Of a DNA stretch of 64,000 nt, positions 9,698 to 19,129 are shown one piece after another (within the stretch, counting starts at the first letter, position 1; each line of letters begins with the position of its first letter). The DNA lies in NCBI RefSeq assembly GCF_002564025.1, contig NZ_PDJH01000001.1, positions 1,302,001-1,366,000 of the forward strand, given 5' to 3'. This DNA is from Flavimobilis soli. GTDB taxonomy: Bacteria; Actinomycetota; Actinomycetes; Actinomycetales; Cellulomonadaceae. The notes under the pieces are model-generated. The model was not told where the DNA came from and did no database searches. It saw only the letters and a list, made by a program, of their open reading frames with translations. Position numbers and translations under genes: made by a program.

Positions 9698-12309
9698 CGT
9701 GCCTCCACGTCGTCGTGCTGAGGTTCGTCCGCGCCGCCGGCCGCGGGCACCGCGGCGATCGCGACGAGGCTGCCGGAGTCGGCGCCGAGCGCGTCGCGCA
9801 CGGCGCTCGTGCCGGAGCGGGTGGGCAGCCAGACCACGTGGTCCGGCATGTCTGTCAGGACGACCGGCAGCTCGATCGCGCCGCGGTCGGTCGAGACGCG
9901 CACGAGCGCACCCTCGGCGACGCCCGCAGCCGCGGCGGTCGCCGCGGAGAGGCGTGCGACGGCGCGGCGTGCGGTGCCCGCGAGGTACGGCTCGCCGTCC
10001 TGCCCGCGACCCGAGTCAAGCTGCAGGCGCCACGTCGACAGGACCGCGGTGCCGGGCGCGACCGCGGGCGGCTCGGCCGTCTCGGCGGCCGGGGCCTCGA
10101 CGCGGGTGCCGTCCCAGAGGCCGAGCGTGTCGATCTCCTTGCGGACCTGCTCGCCGGTCGCGAGCCCGAGGTCGACGCCCATCTCGCGGGCGAGCGAGTC
10201 GAGCACGCGGTGGTCGGGCATGAAGTGGGAGTCGAGCGCCTGGCGGAACACCCGCACGCGTCCCTCCCAGTTCCAGAACGCGCCGGCCTTCTCCTGCGGC
10301 GGAGCCACAGGGAGGACGACGTCGGCGAGCTCGGTGACCTCGCTCGCGCGGACCTCGAGGGAGACGACGACGTCCGCCGCCGCGAGCGCGTCGCGCGCGG
10401 CCTGCGGGTCGGGCAGGTCGGCGAGCTCGACACCACCGACGACCGCGCCCTTGAGGGTGCCGTCGGCGAGGGCCGCGACGATCTGCTCGGCGTTGCGGCC
10501 GGGCGTCTCCGGGAGCTGTGCGACGCCCCAGTGGGCGGCCATGTCGACCCGTGCCGCGGCGTCGGTCACCGGGCGGCCGCCCGGCAGGAGGCTCGGCAGG
10601 GTGCCGAGCTCGACGCCCGCACGCTCGCCGATGCGGCGCGGGATCCACGCGAGCCGCGCGCCCGTCGCGGCGGACAGCCGCAGGGCTGCGGACAGCGCGC
10701 CCGGGACGGTCGCGAGACGCTCGCCCACGAGGACGATCGCGCCCTCGGTGCGCACGGCCTGCGACGCCGCGACGATCGCCGCGTCCGTGTCGGACGGGAC
10801 GCCGTCGGCGAGAGCCGCGAGGATCTCGCCCTCGGTGCCGGGCGCGGCCTTGACGAGGCTGCCGTCGAGGCGCTCGACGCCGCGCGTCGCGAACGGCGCG
10901 ACCGCGTGCACCTGGGTGCGGCCCGCCTGCGTGCCCTTGCGCAGCCGCAGGAAGACGATGCCGCCCTCCTCCTCGGGCTCGAGCCCGACGAGCAGTACCG
11001 CCGGCGCCTTCTCGAGGTCGCCGAGCGTCACGTCGATGCCGCGACCGGCGACCGCGTGGGCGAGGAAGCTCTCCTCCTCGTCCGAGGCGGGGCGGGCGCG
11101 GTGGTCGACGTCGTTCGTGCCGAGGGCGACGCGCGCGAGCTTGCCGTACGCGTACGCGTCCTCGATCGTCAGGCGGCCGCCGGGCAGGACGCCGACGCCG
11201 CCGGCGTCACGCGCCGCCGCGAGGGCCTTGCCCGCGACCTCGAACGCCTCGACCCACGACGCGGGACGCAGCTCCCCGCGCGAGCCGTCCTCGCGGCGGT
11301 CGCGCACGAGCGGGGTGGTCAGGCGGTCGGGAGCGGTCTGCCAGCGGAACGCGAAGCGGTCCTTGTCGCTGATCCACTCCTCGTTGACGACCGGGTCGTC
11401 CGCCGCGAGGCGCCGCATGACGGTGCCGCGGCGGTGGTCGATGCGGATGGCCGACCCGTTCGCGTCGTGCTCGGCGACCGACTCGGTCGAGACCAGGTCG
11501 AACGGGCGCGAGCGGAAGCGGTAGGCCGCGCTCGTGAGGGCGCCGACGGGGCAGATCTGCACCGTGTTGCCCGACCAGTACGACGCGAAGGGGCGACCGG
11601 ACTCGTCCTCGTGGGCCGCGCCCACGGTCGGGCCGCCCTCGGCGGTGTCGGCCGGCTCGAAACCGAGGATGTTCTCGTCGAACGTGCCGATCTGCTGGCG
11701 CGCGCCGCGCTTCTGCAGGTCGATGAACGCGTCGCCCGCGATCTCGCGGGTGAAGCGCGTGCAGCGCTGGCACAGGATGCAGCGCTCCCGGTCGAGCAGG
11801 ATCTGCGTCGAGATCTTGATCGGCTTCGGGAAGGTGCGCTTGACGTCGATGAAGCGGCTCGTGGGGCGGCCGTTGCTCATCGCCTGGTTCTGCAGGGGGC
11901 ACTCGCCACCCTTGTCGCAGGTCGGGCAGTCGAGCGGGTGGTTGATGAGCAGGAGCTCCATCACGCCGTGCTGAGCCTTGTCGGCGACGGGCGACGAGTG
12001 CTGCGTCCCGACGACCATGCCGGGGGCGACCTCCATCGCGCACGACGGCTGCGGCTTCGGCATCGGGCGGACGTTGCCCTCGCGGTCCGGCATCGCGACG
12101 TCGACGAGGCACTGGCGGCACGCGCCGACCGGCTTGAGCAGCGGGTGGTCGCAGAAGCGCGGGATCGCGATCCCGATCTCCTCCGCGGCACGGATGATGA
12201 GCGTGCCCTTGGGCACGGACGTCTCGACGCCGTCGATCGTCAGCGTGACGAGGTTCGGGTCGACCGGCACGGCGTCGGTGCCTGCGGTCTTGTCCGTCGT
12301 GGTGGTCAT
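9694..12309 (-). CDS. nuoG: NADH-quinone oxidoreductase subunit G
   Basis: NuoG is the large iron-sulfur subunit of the NADH-oxidising arm. The N-terminal ferredoxin domain (about residues 20-110) carries the [2Fe-2S] cysteines ([15 protein letters not shown]). It is followed by the His/Cys binuclear region ([13 protein letters not shown]) and further [4Fe-4S] ligands ([17 protein letters not shown]). The rest is a degenerate molybdopterin oxidoreductase fold, with a molydop-binding C-terminal domain near residues 750-850. Length is 871 residues, normal for the family. It overlaps nuoF and nuoH by 4 bp each. Confidence 0.96.
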   Translation of the reverse strand: MTTTTDKTAGTDAVPVDPNLVTLTIDGVETSVPKGTLIIRAAEEIGIAIPRFCDHPLLKPVGACRQCLVDVAMPDREGNVRPMPKPQPSCAMEVAPGMVVGTQHSSPVADKAQHGVMELLLINHPLDCPTCDKGGECPLQNQAMSNGRPTSRFIDVKRTFPKPIKISTQILLDRERCILCQRCTRFTREIAGDAFIDLQKRGARQQIGTFDENILGFEPADTAEGGPTVGAAHEDESGRPFASYWSGNTVQICPVGALTSAAYRFRSRPFDLVSTESVAEHDANGSAIRIDHRRGTVMRRLAADDPVVNEEWISDKDRFAFRWQTAPDRLTTPLVRDRREDGSRGELRPASWVEAFEVAGKALAAARDAGGVGVLPGGRLTIEDAYAYGKLARVALGTNDVDHRARPASDEEESFLAHAVAGRGIDVTLGDLEKAPAVLLVGLEPEEEGGIVFLRLRKGTQAGRTQVHAVAPFATRGVERLDGSLVKAAPGTEGEILAALADGVPSDTDAAIVAASQAVRTEGAIVLVGERLATVPGALSAALRLSAATGARLAWIPRRIGERAGVELGTLPSLLPGGRPVTDAAARVDMAAHWGVAQLPETPGRNAEQIVAALADGTLKGAVVGGVELADLPDPQAARDALAAADVVVSLEVRASEVTELADVVLPVAPPQEKAGAFWNWEGRVRVFRQALDSHFMPDHRVLDSLAREMGVDLGLATGEQVRKEIDTLGLWDGTRVEAPAAETAEPPAVAPGTAVLSTWRLQLDSGRGQDGEPYLAGTARRAVARLSAATAAAAGVAEGALVRVSTDRGAIELPVVLTDMPDHVVWLPTRSGTSAVRDALGADSGSLVAIAAVPAAGGADEPQHDDVEAR

Positions 12310-13643
12310 GCGTGCACCGCCCCTGCTGCGGCGCCGGAACGGCGCGGGGTGTAGTCGAACAGCGCGGAGCGCTGCGGCGGGAACAGCTCGCTCGCGGGCG
12401 ACGTCATGCCTGCCTCGAACTCCTCACGGAAGTACTGGATGGCCGAGGTGACGCACGACGTCGCGCCGTCACCGAGCGCGCAGAACGCGCGGCCGAGGAT
12501 GTTGTCGCACAGGTCGAGCAGCGTCTCGATGTCGCCCTGCTGACCCTTGCCGTCGACGAGGCGCTGCAGGATCTGCTTGAGCCAGTAGGTGCCTTCGCGG
12601 CAGGGCGTGCACTTGCCGCACGACTCGTGCGCGTAGAAGTCGATCCAGCGGGACACGGCCCGCACGACCGACGTCGTCTCGTCGAAGATCTGCAGGGCTC
12701 GCGTGCCGAGCATCGATCCGGCCGCACCGACCGACTCGTAGTCGAGCGGCACGTCGAGGTGCTCTGCCGTGAAGATCGGCGTGGACGAGCCGCCCGGGGT
12801 CCAGAACTTCAGCTCGTGGCCCTTGCGGACGCCGCCCGCCATCTCGAGGAGCTCGCGCAGCGTGATGCCGAGCGGAGCCTCGTACTGGCCGGGACGCTCG
12901 ACGTGGCCCGAGAGCGAGAAGATGCCGTGCCCGGCGGAGCGCTCGGTGCCCATCGTGCGGAACCAGTCGGAGCCGCCCTTGACGATCGCGGGCACGGACG
13001 CGACGGACTCGACGTTGTTGACGACGGTCGGGCGCGCGTACAGGCCGGCGACGGCGGGGAACGGCGGCTTGAGGCGCGGCTGGCCGCGGCGCCCCTCGAG
13101 GGAGTCGAGGAGCGCGGTCTCCTCGCCGCAGATGTAGGCGCCGGCGCCCGCGTGCACGGTGACGTCGAGGTCGTAGCCGGAGCCGTGGATGTTCTTGCCG
13201 AGGTGGCCCGCGGCGTACGCGTCGGCGACCGCCTTGAGCAGGCGGCGGTAGACGTGCACCACCTCCCCGCGCACGTAGATGAACGCGTGGTGGCAGCCGA
13301 TCGCGAAGCTCGTGATCGCGACGCCCTCGACGAGGACGTGCGGGTTGGCGAGCATGAGCGGGATGTCCTTGCAGGTGCCCGGCTCGGACTCGTCGGCGTT
13401 GACGACGAGGTAGCGCGGACCGCCGTCAGGAGCGGGCAGGAAGCCCCACTTCATGCCGGTCGGGAAGCCTGCGCCGCCTCGTCCGCGCAGGCCCGAGTCC
13501 TTGACGAGCTGCACGAGCTCGGCGGGGTCGGTCGTGAGGGCCTTGCGGAGCGCCTCGTAGCCGCCGGAGCGGGTGTAGGAGTCGATCTGCCAGGGCTTGT
13601 CGTCGCCCCAGGTCGCCGTGAGGACGGGGGTGAGCGTGGTCAT
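12306..13643 (-). CDS. nuoF: NADH-quinone oxidoreductase subunit F (NADH/FMN-binding)
   Basis: NuoF binds NADH and FMN and is the electron entry point of complex I. The 445-residue protein shows the glycine-rich FMN/NADH segment [10 protein letters not shown] at 54-63. It also has the second conserved block [16 protein letters not shown] near 164-179. The [4Fe-4S] N3 ligands are SCGKCTPC (Cys342, 345, 348) plus Cys388. No key residue is missing. Its ATG overlaps the nuoE stop by 4 bp and its stop overlaps nuoG by 4 bp. Confidence 0.97.
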   Translation of the reverse strand: MTTLTPVLTATWGDDKPWQIDSYTRSGGYEALRKALTTDPAELVQLVKDSGLRGRGGAGFPTGMKWGFLPAPDGGPRYLVVNADESEPGTCKDIPLMLANPHVLVEGVAITSFAIGCHHAFIYVRGEVVHVYRRLLKAVADAYAAGHLGKNIHGSGYDLDVTVHAGAGAYICGEETALLDSLEGRRGQPRLKPPFPAVAGLYARPTVVNNVESVASVPAIVKGGSDWFRTMGTERSAGHGIFSLSGHVERPGQYEAPLGITLRELLEMAGGVRKGHELKFWTPGGSSTPIFTAEHLDVPLDYESVGAAGSMLGTRALQIFDETTSVVRAVSRWIDFYAHESCGKCTPCREGTYWLKQILQRLVDGKGQQGDIETLLDLCDNILGRAFCALGDGATSCVTSAIQYFREEFEAGMTSPASELFPPQRSALFDYTPRRSGAAAGAVHA

Positions 13644-14473
13644 CGCTTCTCCTCGGGCTCGGACTCGGGTCCGCCGGGGGTGACGTCACCCTCGGTGGTC
13701 GGCTTGCGCTCGGCGGACGACTGCTCGCCCCCGGTCTGCGGCGCGGGCTCCGCGGGTGCGGCGCCCTGCGTCGTCGTGCCCGCCTCGGCAGCGGCGCGCT
13801 CGGCCGCGTCGAAGGACGGTGCGGACCAGCCCTGCTCGCGCGCGACCTCGAGGCCGGCGAGGCTCGCCGGGCCAGCGGCGGGGCCCTCGTCGGCGTGCTC
13901 GTCGAGGAAGCCCGCGAGGGTGCGGGAGACGGCCTTGAACGGCTGGACGACGTCGGGGCCGCGCGTGGGCTTCACGTCCTCGCCGGCGAGGATCGCGTCC
14001 ACGACGGCGGCTGCCGACTCGGGCGTCTGGTTGTCGAAGAACTCCCAGTTGATCATCATCACGGGCGCGTAGTCGCAGGCTGCGTTGCACTCGACGCGCT
14101 CGAGCGTGATCTTGCCGTCGACGGTCGTCTCGTCGTGCCCGACGCCGAGGCGCTCGCTCAGCCGCTCGAAGATCTCGTCGCCGCCCATGATCGCGCACAG
14201 CGTGTTGGTGCAGACGCCGACCGTGTACTCGCCGTTGGGGCGGCGCTTGTACTGCGTGTAGAACGTCGCGACCGCCGAGACGGACGCCGTCGTCAGGCCG
14301 AGGGTCTCGGCGCAGAACTCGATGCCGTGCCGCGACACGTAGCCGTCCTGCGACTGCACCAGGTGGAGCAGCGGCAGGAGCGCCGAGCGCGCCTGCGGGT
14401 AGCGGGCGACGATCTGCGCGGCGTCCTCGTCGAGGCGCGCCCGCACGTCGGGTGCGTATCCGGTCTGGATCAT
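13640..14473 (-). CDS. nuoE: NADH-quinone oxidoreductase subunit E ([2Fe-2S]), C-terminally extended
   Basis: NuoE is the thioredoxin-fold [2Fe-2S] subunit (cluster N1a) that pairs with NuoF. The four cluster cysteines are visible as CTNTLC and CNAAC. The product is 277 residues against about 166 in E. coli. The extra roughly 110 residues form a Pro/Ala/Glu-rich low-complexity tail. The ATG at 14473 is selected because it overlaps the nuoD stop by 4 bp; an upstream in-frame ATG lies inside nuoD and its peptide is Arg-rich shadow sequence. Confidence 0.95.
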   Translation of the reverse strand: MIQTGYAPDVRARLDEDAAQIVARYPQARSALLPLLHLVQSQDGYVSRHGIEFCAETLGLTTASVSAVATFYTQYKRRPNGEYTVGVCTNTLCAIMGGDEIFERLSERLGVGHDETTVDGKITLERVECNAACDYAPVMMINWEFFDNQTPESAAAVVDAILAGEDVKPTRGPDVVQPFKAVSRTLAGFLDEHADEGPAAGPASLAGLEVAREQGWSAPSFDAAERAAAEAGTTTQGAAPAEPAPQTGGEQSSAERKPTTEGDVTPGGPESEPEEKR

Positions 14474-15834
14474 CGGTCCACTCCTCCGAGCACCGGGTCG
14501 ATCGAGGCGACGGCGACGACGACGTCGGCGAGCTGGCCGCCCTCGCACATCATCGAGACGGCCTGCAGGTTGTTGAACGACGGGTCACGGAAGTGCGCGC
14601 GGTAGGGGCGCGTGCCGCCGTCGGACACGAGGTGCACGCCGAGCTCGCCGCGGGGCGCCTCGACGGACTGCCACACCTGGCCGGCCGGGACCCGGAACCC
14701 TTCCGTGACGATCTTGAAGTGGTGGATCAGGGACTCCATCGAGGTGCCCATGATCTCCTTGATGTGGTCGAGCGAGTTGCCCTGGCCGTCCCCGAGGACC
14801 GCGAGCTGGCCGGGCCAGGCGATCTTCTTGTCGGCGACCATGACCGGGCCGGGCCCGAGCTTCTCGAGGCGCTCGAGCGCCTGCTCGACGATCTTGAGAG
14901 ACTCGTAGCACTCCTTGAAGCGCAGGTCGACGCGGTCATAGGCGTCGGCGCCCGTGCTGGTGGGCACCTCGAAGTCGTACGTCTCGTAGCCGCAGTACGG
15001 CTTCGCCTTGCGCACGTCGTACGGCAGGCCGGTCGAGCGGAGCACGGGGCCGGTCATGCCGAGGCCCATGCACGCCGCGAGGTTGAGGTGACCGACGCCG
15101 ACGAGGCGGCCCTTGAAGATGGGGTTCGCCATCATCAGGTCGCTCAGCTGGCCGAGGTACTTCGCGACCTTCTTGTTTGCCGTGCGGATCTCGGGGATGA
15201 CGCCCGGGGGAAGGTCGAGCGGCACGCCGCCGGGGCGCACGAACCCGTGGTTCATGCGCAGGCCCGTGATCGCCTCGAAGACCCGGAGGATCTCCTCGCG
15301 CGCCGTGAACGCGGTCGTCATGATCGTCGTCGCGCCCATCTCGTTGCCGCCGGTGCCGAGGCAGATGAGGTGGGACGAGATGCGGTTGAGCTCCATGAGG
15401 AGGACGCGGATGATCGTCGCGCGCTCGGGGATCTCGTCCGTGATGCCGAGGAGCTTCTCGACACCGAGGCAGAACGCGACCTCCTGGAAGAACGGCGCCA
15501 GGTAGTCCATGCGCGTGCAGTACGTCACGCCCTGGGTCCAGGTGCGGTACTCCATGTTCTTCTCGATGCCGGTGTGCAGGTAGCCGATGCCCGCGCGGGC
15601 CTCGGTGACCGTCTCACCGTCGATCTCGAGCATGAGGCGCAGCACGCCGTGCGTCGACGGGTGCTGGGGACCCATGTTGACGACGATGCGCTCCTCGCCG
15701 AGGCGGACGGCCTCCTCGGCGATGTCGGACCAGTCGCCGTCGCCGTACGCCTCGAAGGAGGGGATGTCGCCGTCGGTCCCGGGCGCACCTGCGTCGCGGG
15801 TCGCGTACGGGGCCGCAGAGGGTGCGGTGCTCAT
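14470..15834 (-). CDS. nuoD: NADH-quinone oxidoreductase subunit D
   Basis: NuoD is the 49-kDa-type, hydrogenase-derived subunit that forms the quinone site with NuoB and NuoH. The 454-residue protein has the highly conserved N-terminal motif [15 protein letters not shown], whose His and loop contact quinone, and the terminal region [10 protein letters not shown] roughly 45-residue hydrophilic N-terminal extension precedes the core. The ATG at 15834 overlaps the nuoC stop by 4 bp; the frame continues upstream only as a shadow of nuoC. Confidence 0.96.
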   Translation of the reverse strand: MSTAPSAAPYATRDAGAPGTDGDIPSFEAYGDGDWSDIAEEAVRLGEERIVVNMGPQHPSTHGVLRLMLEIDGETVTEARAGIGYLHTGIEKNMEYRTWTQGVTYCTRMDYLAPFFQEVAFCLGVEKLLGITDEIPERATIIRVLLMELNRISSHLICLGTGGNEMGATTIMTTAFTAREEILRVFEAITGLRMNHGFVRPGGVPLDLPPGVIPEIRTANKKVAKYLGQLSDLMMANPIFKGRLVGVGHLNLAACMGLGMTGPVLRSTGLPYDVRKAKPYCGYETYDFEVPTSTGADAYDRVDLRFKECYESLKIVEQALERLEKLGPGPVMVADKKIAWPGQLAVLGDGQGNSLDHIKEIMGTSMESLIHHFKIVTEGFRVPAGQVWQSVEAPRGELGVHLVSDGGTRPYRAHFRDPSFNNLQAVSMMCEGGQLADVVVAVASIDPVLGGVDR

Positions 15835-16619
15835 GAGTAGGACCTCCTCGTGTCCGGCGACGGGATGGTGGCGCCCTTGTACTCGACCTCGATGCCGCCG
15901 AGCGGGTAGTCCTTGCGCTGCGGGTGGCCGGGCCAGTCGTCGGGCATCTCGATGCGGGCGAGCGACGGGTGGCCGTCGAAGATGATCCCGAAGAAGTCCC
16001 ACGTCTCGCGCTCGTGCCAGTCGTTCGCCGGGTACACGGAGACGGTCGACGGGATGTGCGGGTCGGCGTCGGGTGCCGCGACCTCGAGGCGCAGCGAGCG
16101 CGAGTGCGTCACCGACGTCAGGTGGTAGACGGCGCGCAGCTCGCGGCCCGTGGCCTGCGGGTAGTGCACGCCTGAGACGCCGAGGCTGAGCTCGAAGCGC
16201 AGGTCCTGGTCGTCGCGCAGCGCCTGGCAGACGGTGACGATGTGCTCGCGGTTGATCTCGAGCGTGAGCTCGTCGCGGTCGACGACGACGGCGGCGAGGG
16301 CCTTGGCCGCGAGGCCCGGCTCCTTCTCCTCGAGCACCTCGAGGAGCACGTCGACGACCTCGTCGAACCAGCCGCCGTAGGGGCGGGCGCTCGAGCCGGG
16401 CATCGCGACCGGGCGGACGAGGCCGCCGAAGCCGGACGTGTCGCCCGAGCCGTGGATGCCGAACAGGCCGCGGCGCTCCTCGACCACGTCGGCGCCGCGC
16501 AGGGTGCCCGGCTGGAGCGGGACCTTCACGTCGCCACCCGGGGTCACGTCCCCGGGCGTGAGGTCGGAGCGCGTCACGTCGTCGCTCATGCCCTTGTCGG
16601 AGCGGGTCTCGTCGCTCAT
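15831..16619 (-). CDS. nuoC: NADH-quinone oxidoreductase subunit C
   Basis: NuoC is the 30-kDa-type connecting subunit of the peripheral arm. The 262-residue protein carries the signature [18 protein letters not shown] and the downstream [15 protein letters not shown], which define the family. The first about 70 residues are Asp/Gly/Pro-rich and poorly conserved. Two in-frame ATG codons exist near the 5' end; the first, at 16619, overlaps the nuoB stop by 4 bp and is preferred. Confidence 0.95.
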   Translation of the reverse strand: MSDETRSDKGMSDDVTRSDLTPGDVTPGGDVKVPLQPGTLRGADVVEERRGLFGIHGSGDTSGFGGLVRPVAMPGSSARPYGGWFDEVVDVLLEVLEEKEPGLAAKALAAVVVDRDELTLEINREHIVTVCQALRDDQDLRFELSLGVSGVHYPQATGRELRAVYHLTSVTHSRSLRLEVAAPDADPHIPSTVSVYPANDWHERETWDFFGIIFDGHPSLARIEMPDDWPGHPQRKDYPLGGIEVEYKGATIPSPDTRRSYS

Positions 16620-17167
16620 CGCAGCAGGCCCTTCATCTGGTGCGTGGGGGTCGCCTCGAGCGCGGCCGCCTCGACGGCCTTGACGATGTCCCGGCGGTGC
16701 TTGAACAGCGGCTCGCCCTGGATCTGCTTGTGCAGCTCGAGGATCGCGTTGATCAGCATCTCCGGCCGCGGGGGGCAGCCGGGGAGGTAGATGTCGACCG
16801 GGACGACGTGGTCGACGCCCTGGACGATCGCGTAGTTGTTGAACATGCCGCCCGAGGACGCGCACACGCCCATCGAGAGGACCCACTTGGGCTCGGGCAT
16901 CTGGTCGTAGACCTGCCGCACGACGGGGGCCATCTTCTGGGAGACGCGGCCGGCGACGATCATGAGGTCGGCCTGGCGCGGCGATGCGCGGAAGACCTCC
17001 ATGCCGAAGCGCGACAGGTCGAAGCGCGAGGTGCCGGCGGCCATCATCTCGATCGCGCAGCACGCGAGGCCGAACGTCACGGGCCACAGCGAGGCCTTGC
17101 GCGACCAGCCGGCGAACTCCTCGACGGTCGTCAGCAGGAACCCGGAGGGCGCTGTCTCCTTGCTCAT
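16616..17167 (-). CDS. nuoB: NADH-quinone oxidoreductase subunit B ([4Fe-4S] N2)
   Basis: NuoB carries cluster N2, the last iron-sulfur centre before quinone. The four ligands are in place: tandem Cys36-Cys37 (GLACCAIEM), Cys102 (GVCASSGG) and Cys131 (LPGCPPRPE). At 183 residues the length is typical. A 67-bp gap separates it from nuoA, the largest internal gap of the nuo cluster; I see no promoter-like signal there. Confidence 0.97.
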   Translation of the reverse strand: MSKETAPSGFLLTTVEEFAGWSRKASLWPVTFGLACCAIEMMAAGTSRFDLSRFGMEVFRASPRQADLMIVAGRVSQKMAPVVRQVYDQMPEPKWVLSMGVCASSGGMFNNYAIVQGVDHVVPVDIYLPGCPPRPEMLINAILELHKQIQGEPLFKHRRDIVKAVEAAALEATPTHQMKGLLR

Positions 17168-17234
17168 CGTTCTCTCCTCACACGTCCACGTGCGCCGTCA
17201 CGGCGGCCTGTCCTGGGTCGTCCTGCCACGTCCG

Positions 17235-17597
17235 TCAGTCCCACTCGAACCCGCCGCGGCGCCACTCGTAGATGAACGGCACGGTGATCATGACGAGGAA
17301 CGACAGGATCGCCACGAGGCCGAACACCGCGAGCGTCGAGAAGTCGACGGCCCACGGGTAGAGGAAGACGACCTCGATGTCGAAGATGATGAACGTCATC
17401 GCGACCAGGTAGTACTTGATCGGGAACCGGCCGCCGCCGACGGCGTGCGGGGTCGGCTCGATGCCGCACTCGTACGCGTCGAGCTTCGCGCGGTTGTACC
17501 GCTTGGGGCCGATGAGCGCCGACGCGGCGACACCGCCGATGGTCAGCACGAGCGCGATCCCCATGAGGAACAGCAGGGGGACGTACGGGTTGGTCAT
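17235..17597 (-). CDS. nuoA: NADH-quinone oxidoreductase subunit A
   Basis: NuoA is a three-helix membrane subunit next to the quinone chamber. The 120-residue protein has the conserved loop YECGIEP and the acidic membrane motif FIIFDIEVVFLYPWA. A GGAGG Shine-Dalgarno sequence sits 6 nt before the ATG. It follows menJ by 43 bp with no terminator between, so it is probably in the same transcript. Confidence 0.97.
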   Translation of the reverse strand: MTNPYVPLLFLMGIALVLTIGGVAASALIGPKRYNRAKLDAYECGIEPTPHAVGGGRFPIKYYLVAMTFIIFDIEVVFLYPWAVDFSTLAVFGLVAILSFLVMITVPFIYEWRRGGFEWD

Positions 17598-17640
17598 CGC
17601 GTGCCTCCGGAGGGAGCGGACGTCGTTGTCGGGGTGGCGT

Positions 17641-18936
17641 TCATGCTGCCGGGACGATCTTCGTGAGGCCGGAGATGACCCGGTCGACCAGGTCTCCTCC
17701 GCGCGGCTCGTAGCAGTCCGACAGGAGCTTGACGGTGAACTTCATGAGCAGCGGCCGCGGGAGGCCGTAGCGGGTGCACAGGCGCATGATCTGCGGGTGC
17801 TCGATGATCTTCACGAAGTACTTGCCGAGCGTGTAGTAGCCGCCGAGGTCCTGGCGCATGATCTCGGGGTACCGGCGCAGGGCGGCCTCGCGCGACGACG
17901 CCGTCGTGCGGGCGCGGGACTGGGCGATCGTGTCGGCAGCGACGCGGGCCGCCTGCATCGCGTAGGCGATGCCCTCGCCGTTGAACGGCGAGACCATGCC
18001 CCCGGCGTCGCCGACGAGCATGAGGCCGCGGTCGTAGAGCGGCTTGCGGTTGAAGGCCATGGGGAGAGCCGCGCCGCGGACCTTGCCGCGCTGGTTCTCC
18101 TCGGTGAAGCCCCACTCCTCGGGGACGTTGCGCATCCACGTGGCGAAGAGCTGCTTGTAGTCGATCTTGGTCGCGGCGGCGCTCGAGGAGACGGAGCCGA
18201 GGCCGACGTTCACGGTGCCGTCGCCGAGGGCGAAGATCCAGCCGTAGCCCGGGAGCAGCGCGGACTCGTTCGGCTTGCCCTCCCACAGCTCGAGGTGCGA
18301 CTCCATCCAGGAGTCGTCGTGCCGCGGGGACTCGAAGTAGGTGCGGACGGCGACGCCCATGGGGCGGTCGTTGCGCTTCTCGATGCCGAGCGCGGTCGCG
18401 AGGCGTGCGGAGACGCCGTCGGCGGCGACGACGACGGGGGCCCGGAACGTCTGCTCCTCGCCAGCACGGCGACCCTGCTCGTCGACGGGCCGGGCGGTCA
18501 CGCCGACGACGCGGCCCGTGCGCTCGTCGAGCACGGGGCCGGTGACGTTCATGCCCTCGAGGATCTTGGCGCCCGTGGCGCGGGCGTGCTCCGCGAGGAT
18601 CTGGTCGAACGACGTGCGCGCGCGGGCCATGCCGTAGGACGGGTAGGAGGCGAGCTCGGGCCAGGGAAGCTCGAGGCGGTGGCCGCCGCCGATGACGCGC
18701 AGGCCCTGGTTGCGGATCCAGCCGTCCTTCTCGCGGATGGGCACGCCCATCGTGACGAGCTCGGAGACCGCGCGCGGGGTCAGGCCGTCGCCGCAGATCT
18801 TGTCGCGGGGGAAGCGGGCCTTCTCGAGGACGATGACGGAGAGGCCGGCCTGAGCGCAGTAGTGGGCGGCGGTGGCCCCGGCGGGACCTGCACCGACGAC
18901 GATGACGTCCGCGTCGTCGTCACGCCTGTTCACCAT
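17641..18936 (-). CDS. menJ: geranylgeranyl reductase family flavoprotein, likely menaquinone side-chain reductase
   Basis: This FAD-dependent oxidoreductase probably saturates one isoprene unit of the menaquinone tail (MenJ activity, as known for mycobacterial Rv0561c). The N-terminal Rossmann motif VVGAGPAGATAA (residues 13-24) binds FAD, and the family block KICGDGLTPRAV follows. A second FAD contact, VGDAGGMVSPFNGEGIAYAM, lies near residues 290-310. At 431 residues it has the family's usual length. It is the first gene of the transcription unit that continues into nuoA-N, 43 bp upstream of nuoA. Its promoter carries the Rex-type operator. The archaeal-lipid reductase name often given to this family is unlikely here because the context is quinone metabolism. 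Confidence 0.87.
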   Translation of the reverse strand: MVNRRDDDADVIVVGAGPAGATAAHYCAQAGLSVIVLEKARFPRDKICGDGLTPRAVSELVTMGVPIREKDGWIRNQGLRVIGGGHRLELPWPELASYPSYGMARARTSFDQILAEHARATGAKILEGMNVTGPVLDERTGRVVGVTARPVDEQGRRAGEEQTFRAPVVVAADGVSARLATALGIEKRNDRPMGVAVRTYFESPRHDDSWMESHLELWEGKPNESALLPGYGWIFALGDGTVNVGLGSVSSSAAATKIDYKQLFATWMRNVPEEWGFTEENQRGKVRGAALPMAFNRKPLYDRGLMLVGDAGGMVSPFNGEGIAYAMQAARVAADTIAQSRARTTASSREAALRRYPEIMRQDLGGYYTLGKYFVKIIEHPQIMRLCTRYGLPRPLLMKFTVKLLSDCYEPRGGDLVDRVISGLTKIVPAA

Positions 18937-18956
18937 TGCTGCGCACCCTCGTCTTC

Positions 18957-18971
18957 GTGGGACCTAGAACC
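18957..18971. repeat. 15-bp motif, copy 1 (GTGGGACCTAGAACC)
   Basis: This motif recurs at 19061-19075 with a single base change. The copy lies between the Rex-type site and menJ and overlaps a possible -10 box for menJ (TAGGTC on the minus strand). Its GGGACCTAG core resembles the half-sites of NarL/DosR-type response regulators, which is a resemblance only. Confidence 0.55.
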
Positions 18972-18989
18972 TTGTGAATGCTCTCACAA
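18972..18989. promoter_or_regulatory. Rex-type operator upstream of menJ-nuo
   Basis: The site reads TTGTGAATGCTCTCACAA: two perfect inverted TTGTGA half-sites around a 6-nt spacer. It differs from the known Rex consensus TTGTGAAnnnnTTCACAA at one base. It begins 36 bp before the menJ ATG. The outer TTGTGA can serve as a -35 box with TAGGTC 17 bp downstream as -10, so bound Rex would block the polymerase. A better -10 hexamer, TACAGT (19002-19007, minus strand), lies upstream; from that promoter Rex would act as a roadblock. A rex gene is present at 39640-40266. Confidence 0.8.
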
Positions 18990-19032
18990 GCGACCTGCAT
19001 CACTGTATCCCGGCCCCATGGCCATGTCTGCC

Positions 19033-19048
19033 AAGGTAAGCCTCACCG
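19033..19048. promoter_or_regulatory. weak iron-box-like sequence (DtxR/IdeR type)
   Basis: The stretch AAGGTAAGCCTCACC matches 11-13 positions of the known IdeR/DtxR core AGGTWAGSCTWACCT, with the right half degraded. It lies about 100 bp upstream of menJ, whose operon encodes many iron-sulfur subunits. The match could be chance. Confidence 0.25.
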
Positions 19049-19060
19049 CGTCAGCAAACA

Positions 19061-19075
19061 GTGGGACCTAGGACC
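19061..19075. repeat. 15-bp motif, copy 2 (GTGGGACCTAGGACC)
   Basis: Second copy of the motif at 18957-18971, identical except for one base and in the same orientation, 104 bp away. This copy is close to palindromic (GGGACCTAGGaCCC). The two copies bracket the menJ promoter region. Confidence 0.55.
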
Positions 19076-19129
19076 CGCGACGCACGGCCGGAGCCGGGTA
19101 TATCCGTTCTGCACCCCAGCCTCTACCCC

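Noticed and set aside
9715..12354. 879-codon open frame on the plus strand
   Set aside because: It mirrors nuoG exactly on the opposite strand and has shadow composition (Arg, Val, Asp, Glu). nuoG has intact iron-sulfur motifs and operon context.
18266..18936. archaeal-type digeranylgeranylglycerophospholipid reductase as the name of the 17641-18936 product
   Set aside because: The fold is the same, but archaeal lipids are not expected in an actinobacterium and the operon points to menaquinone tail reduction.
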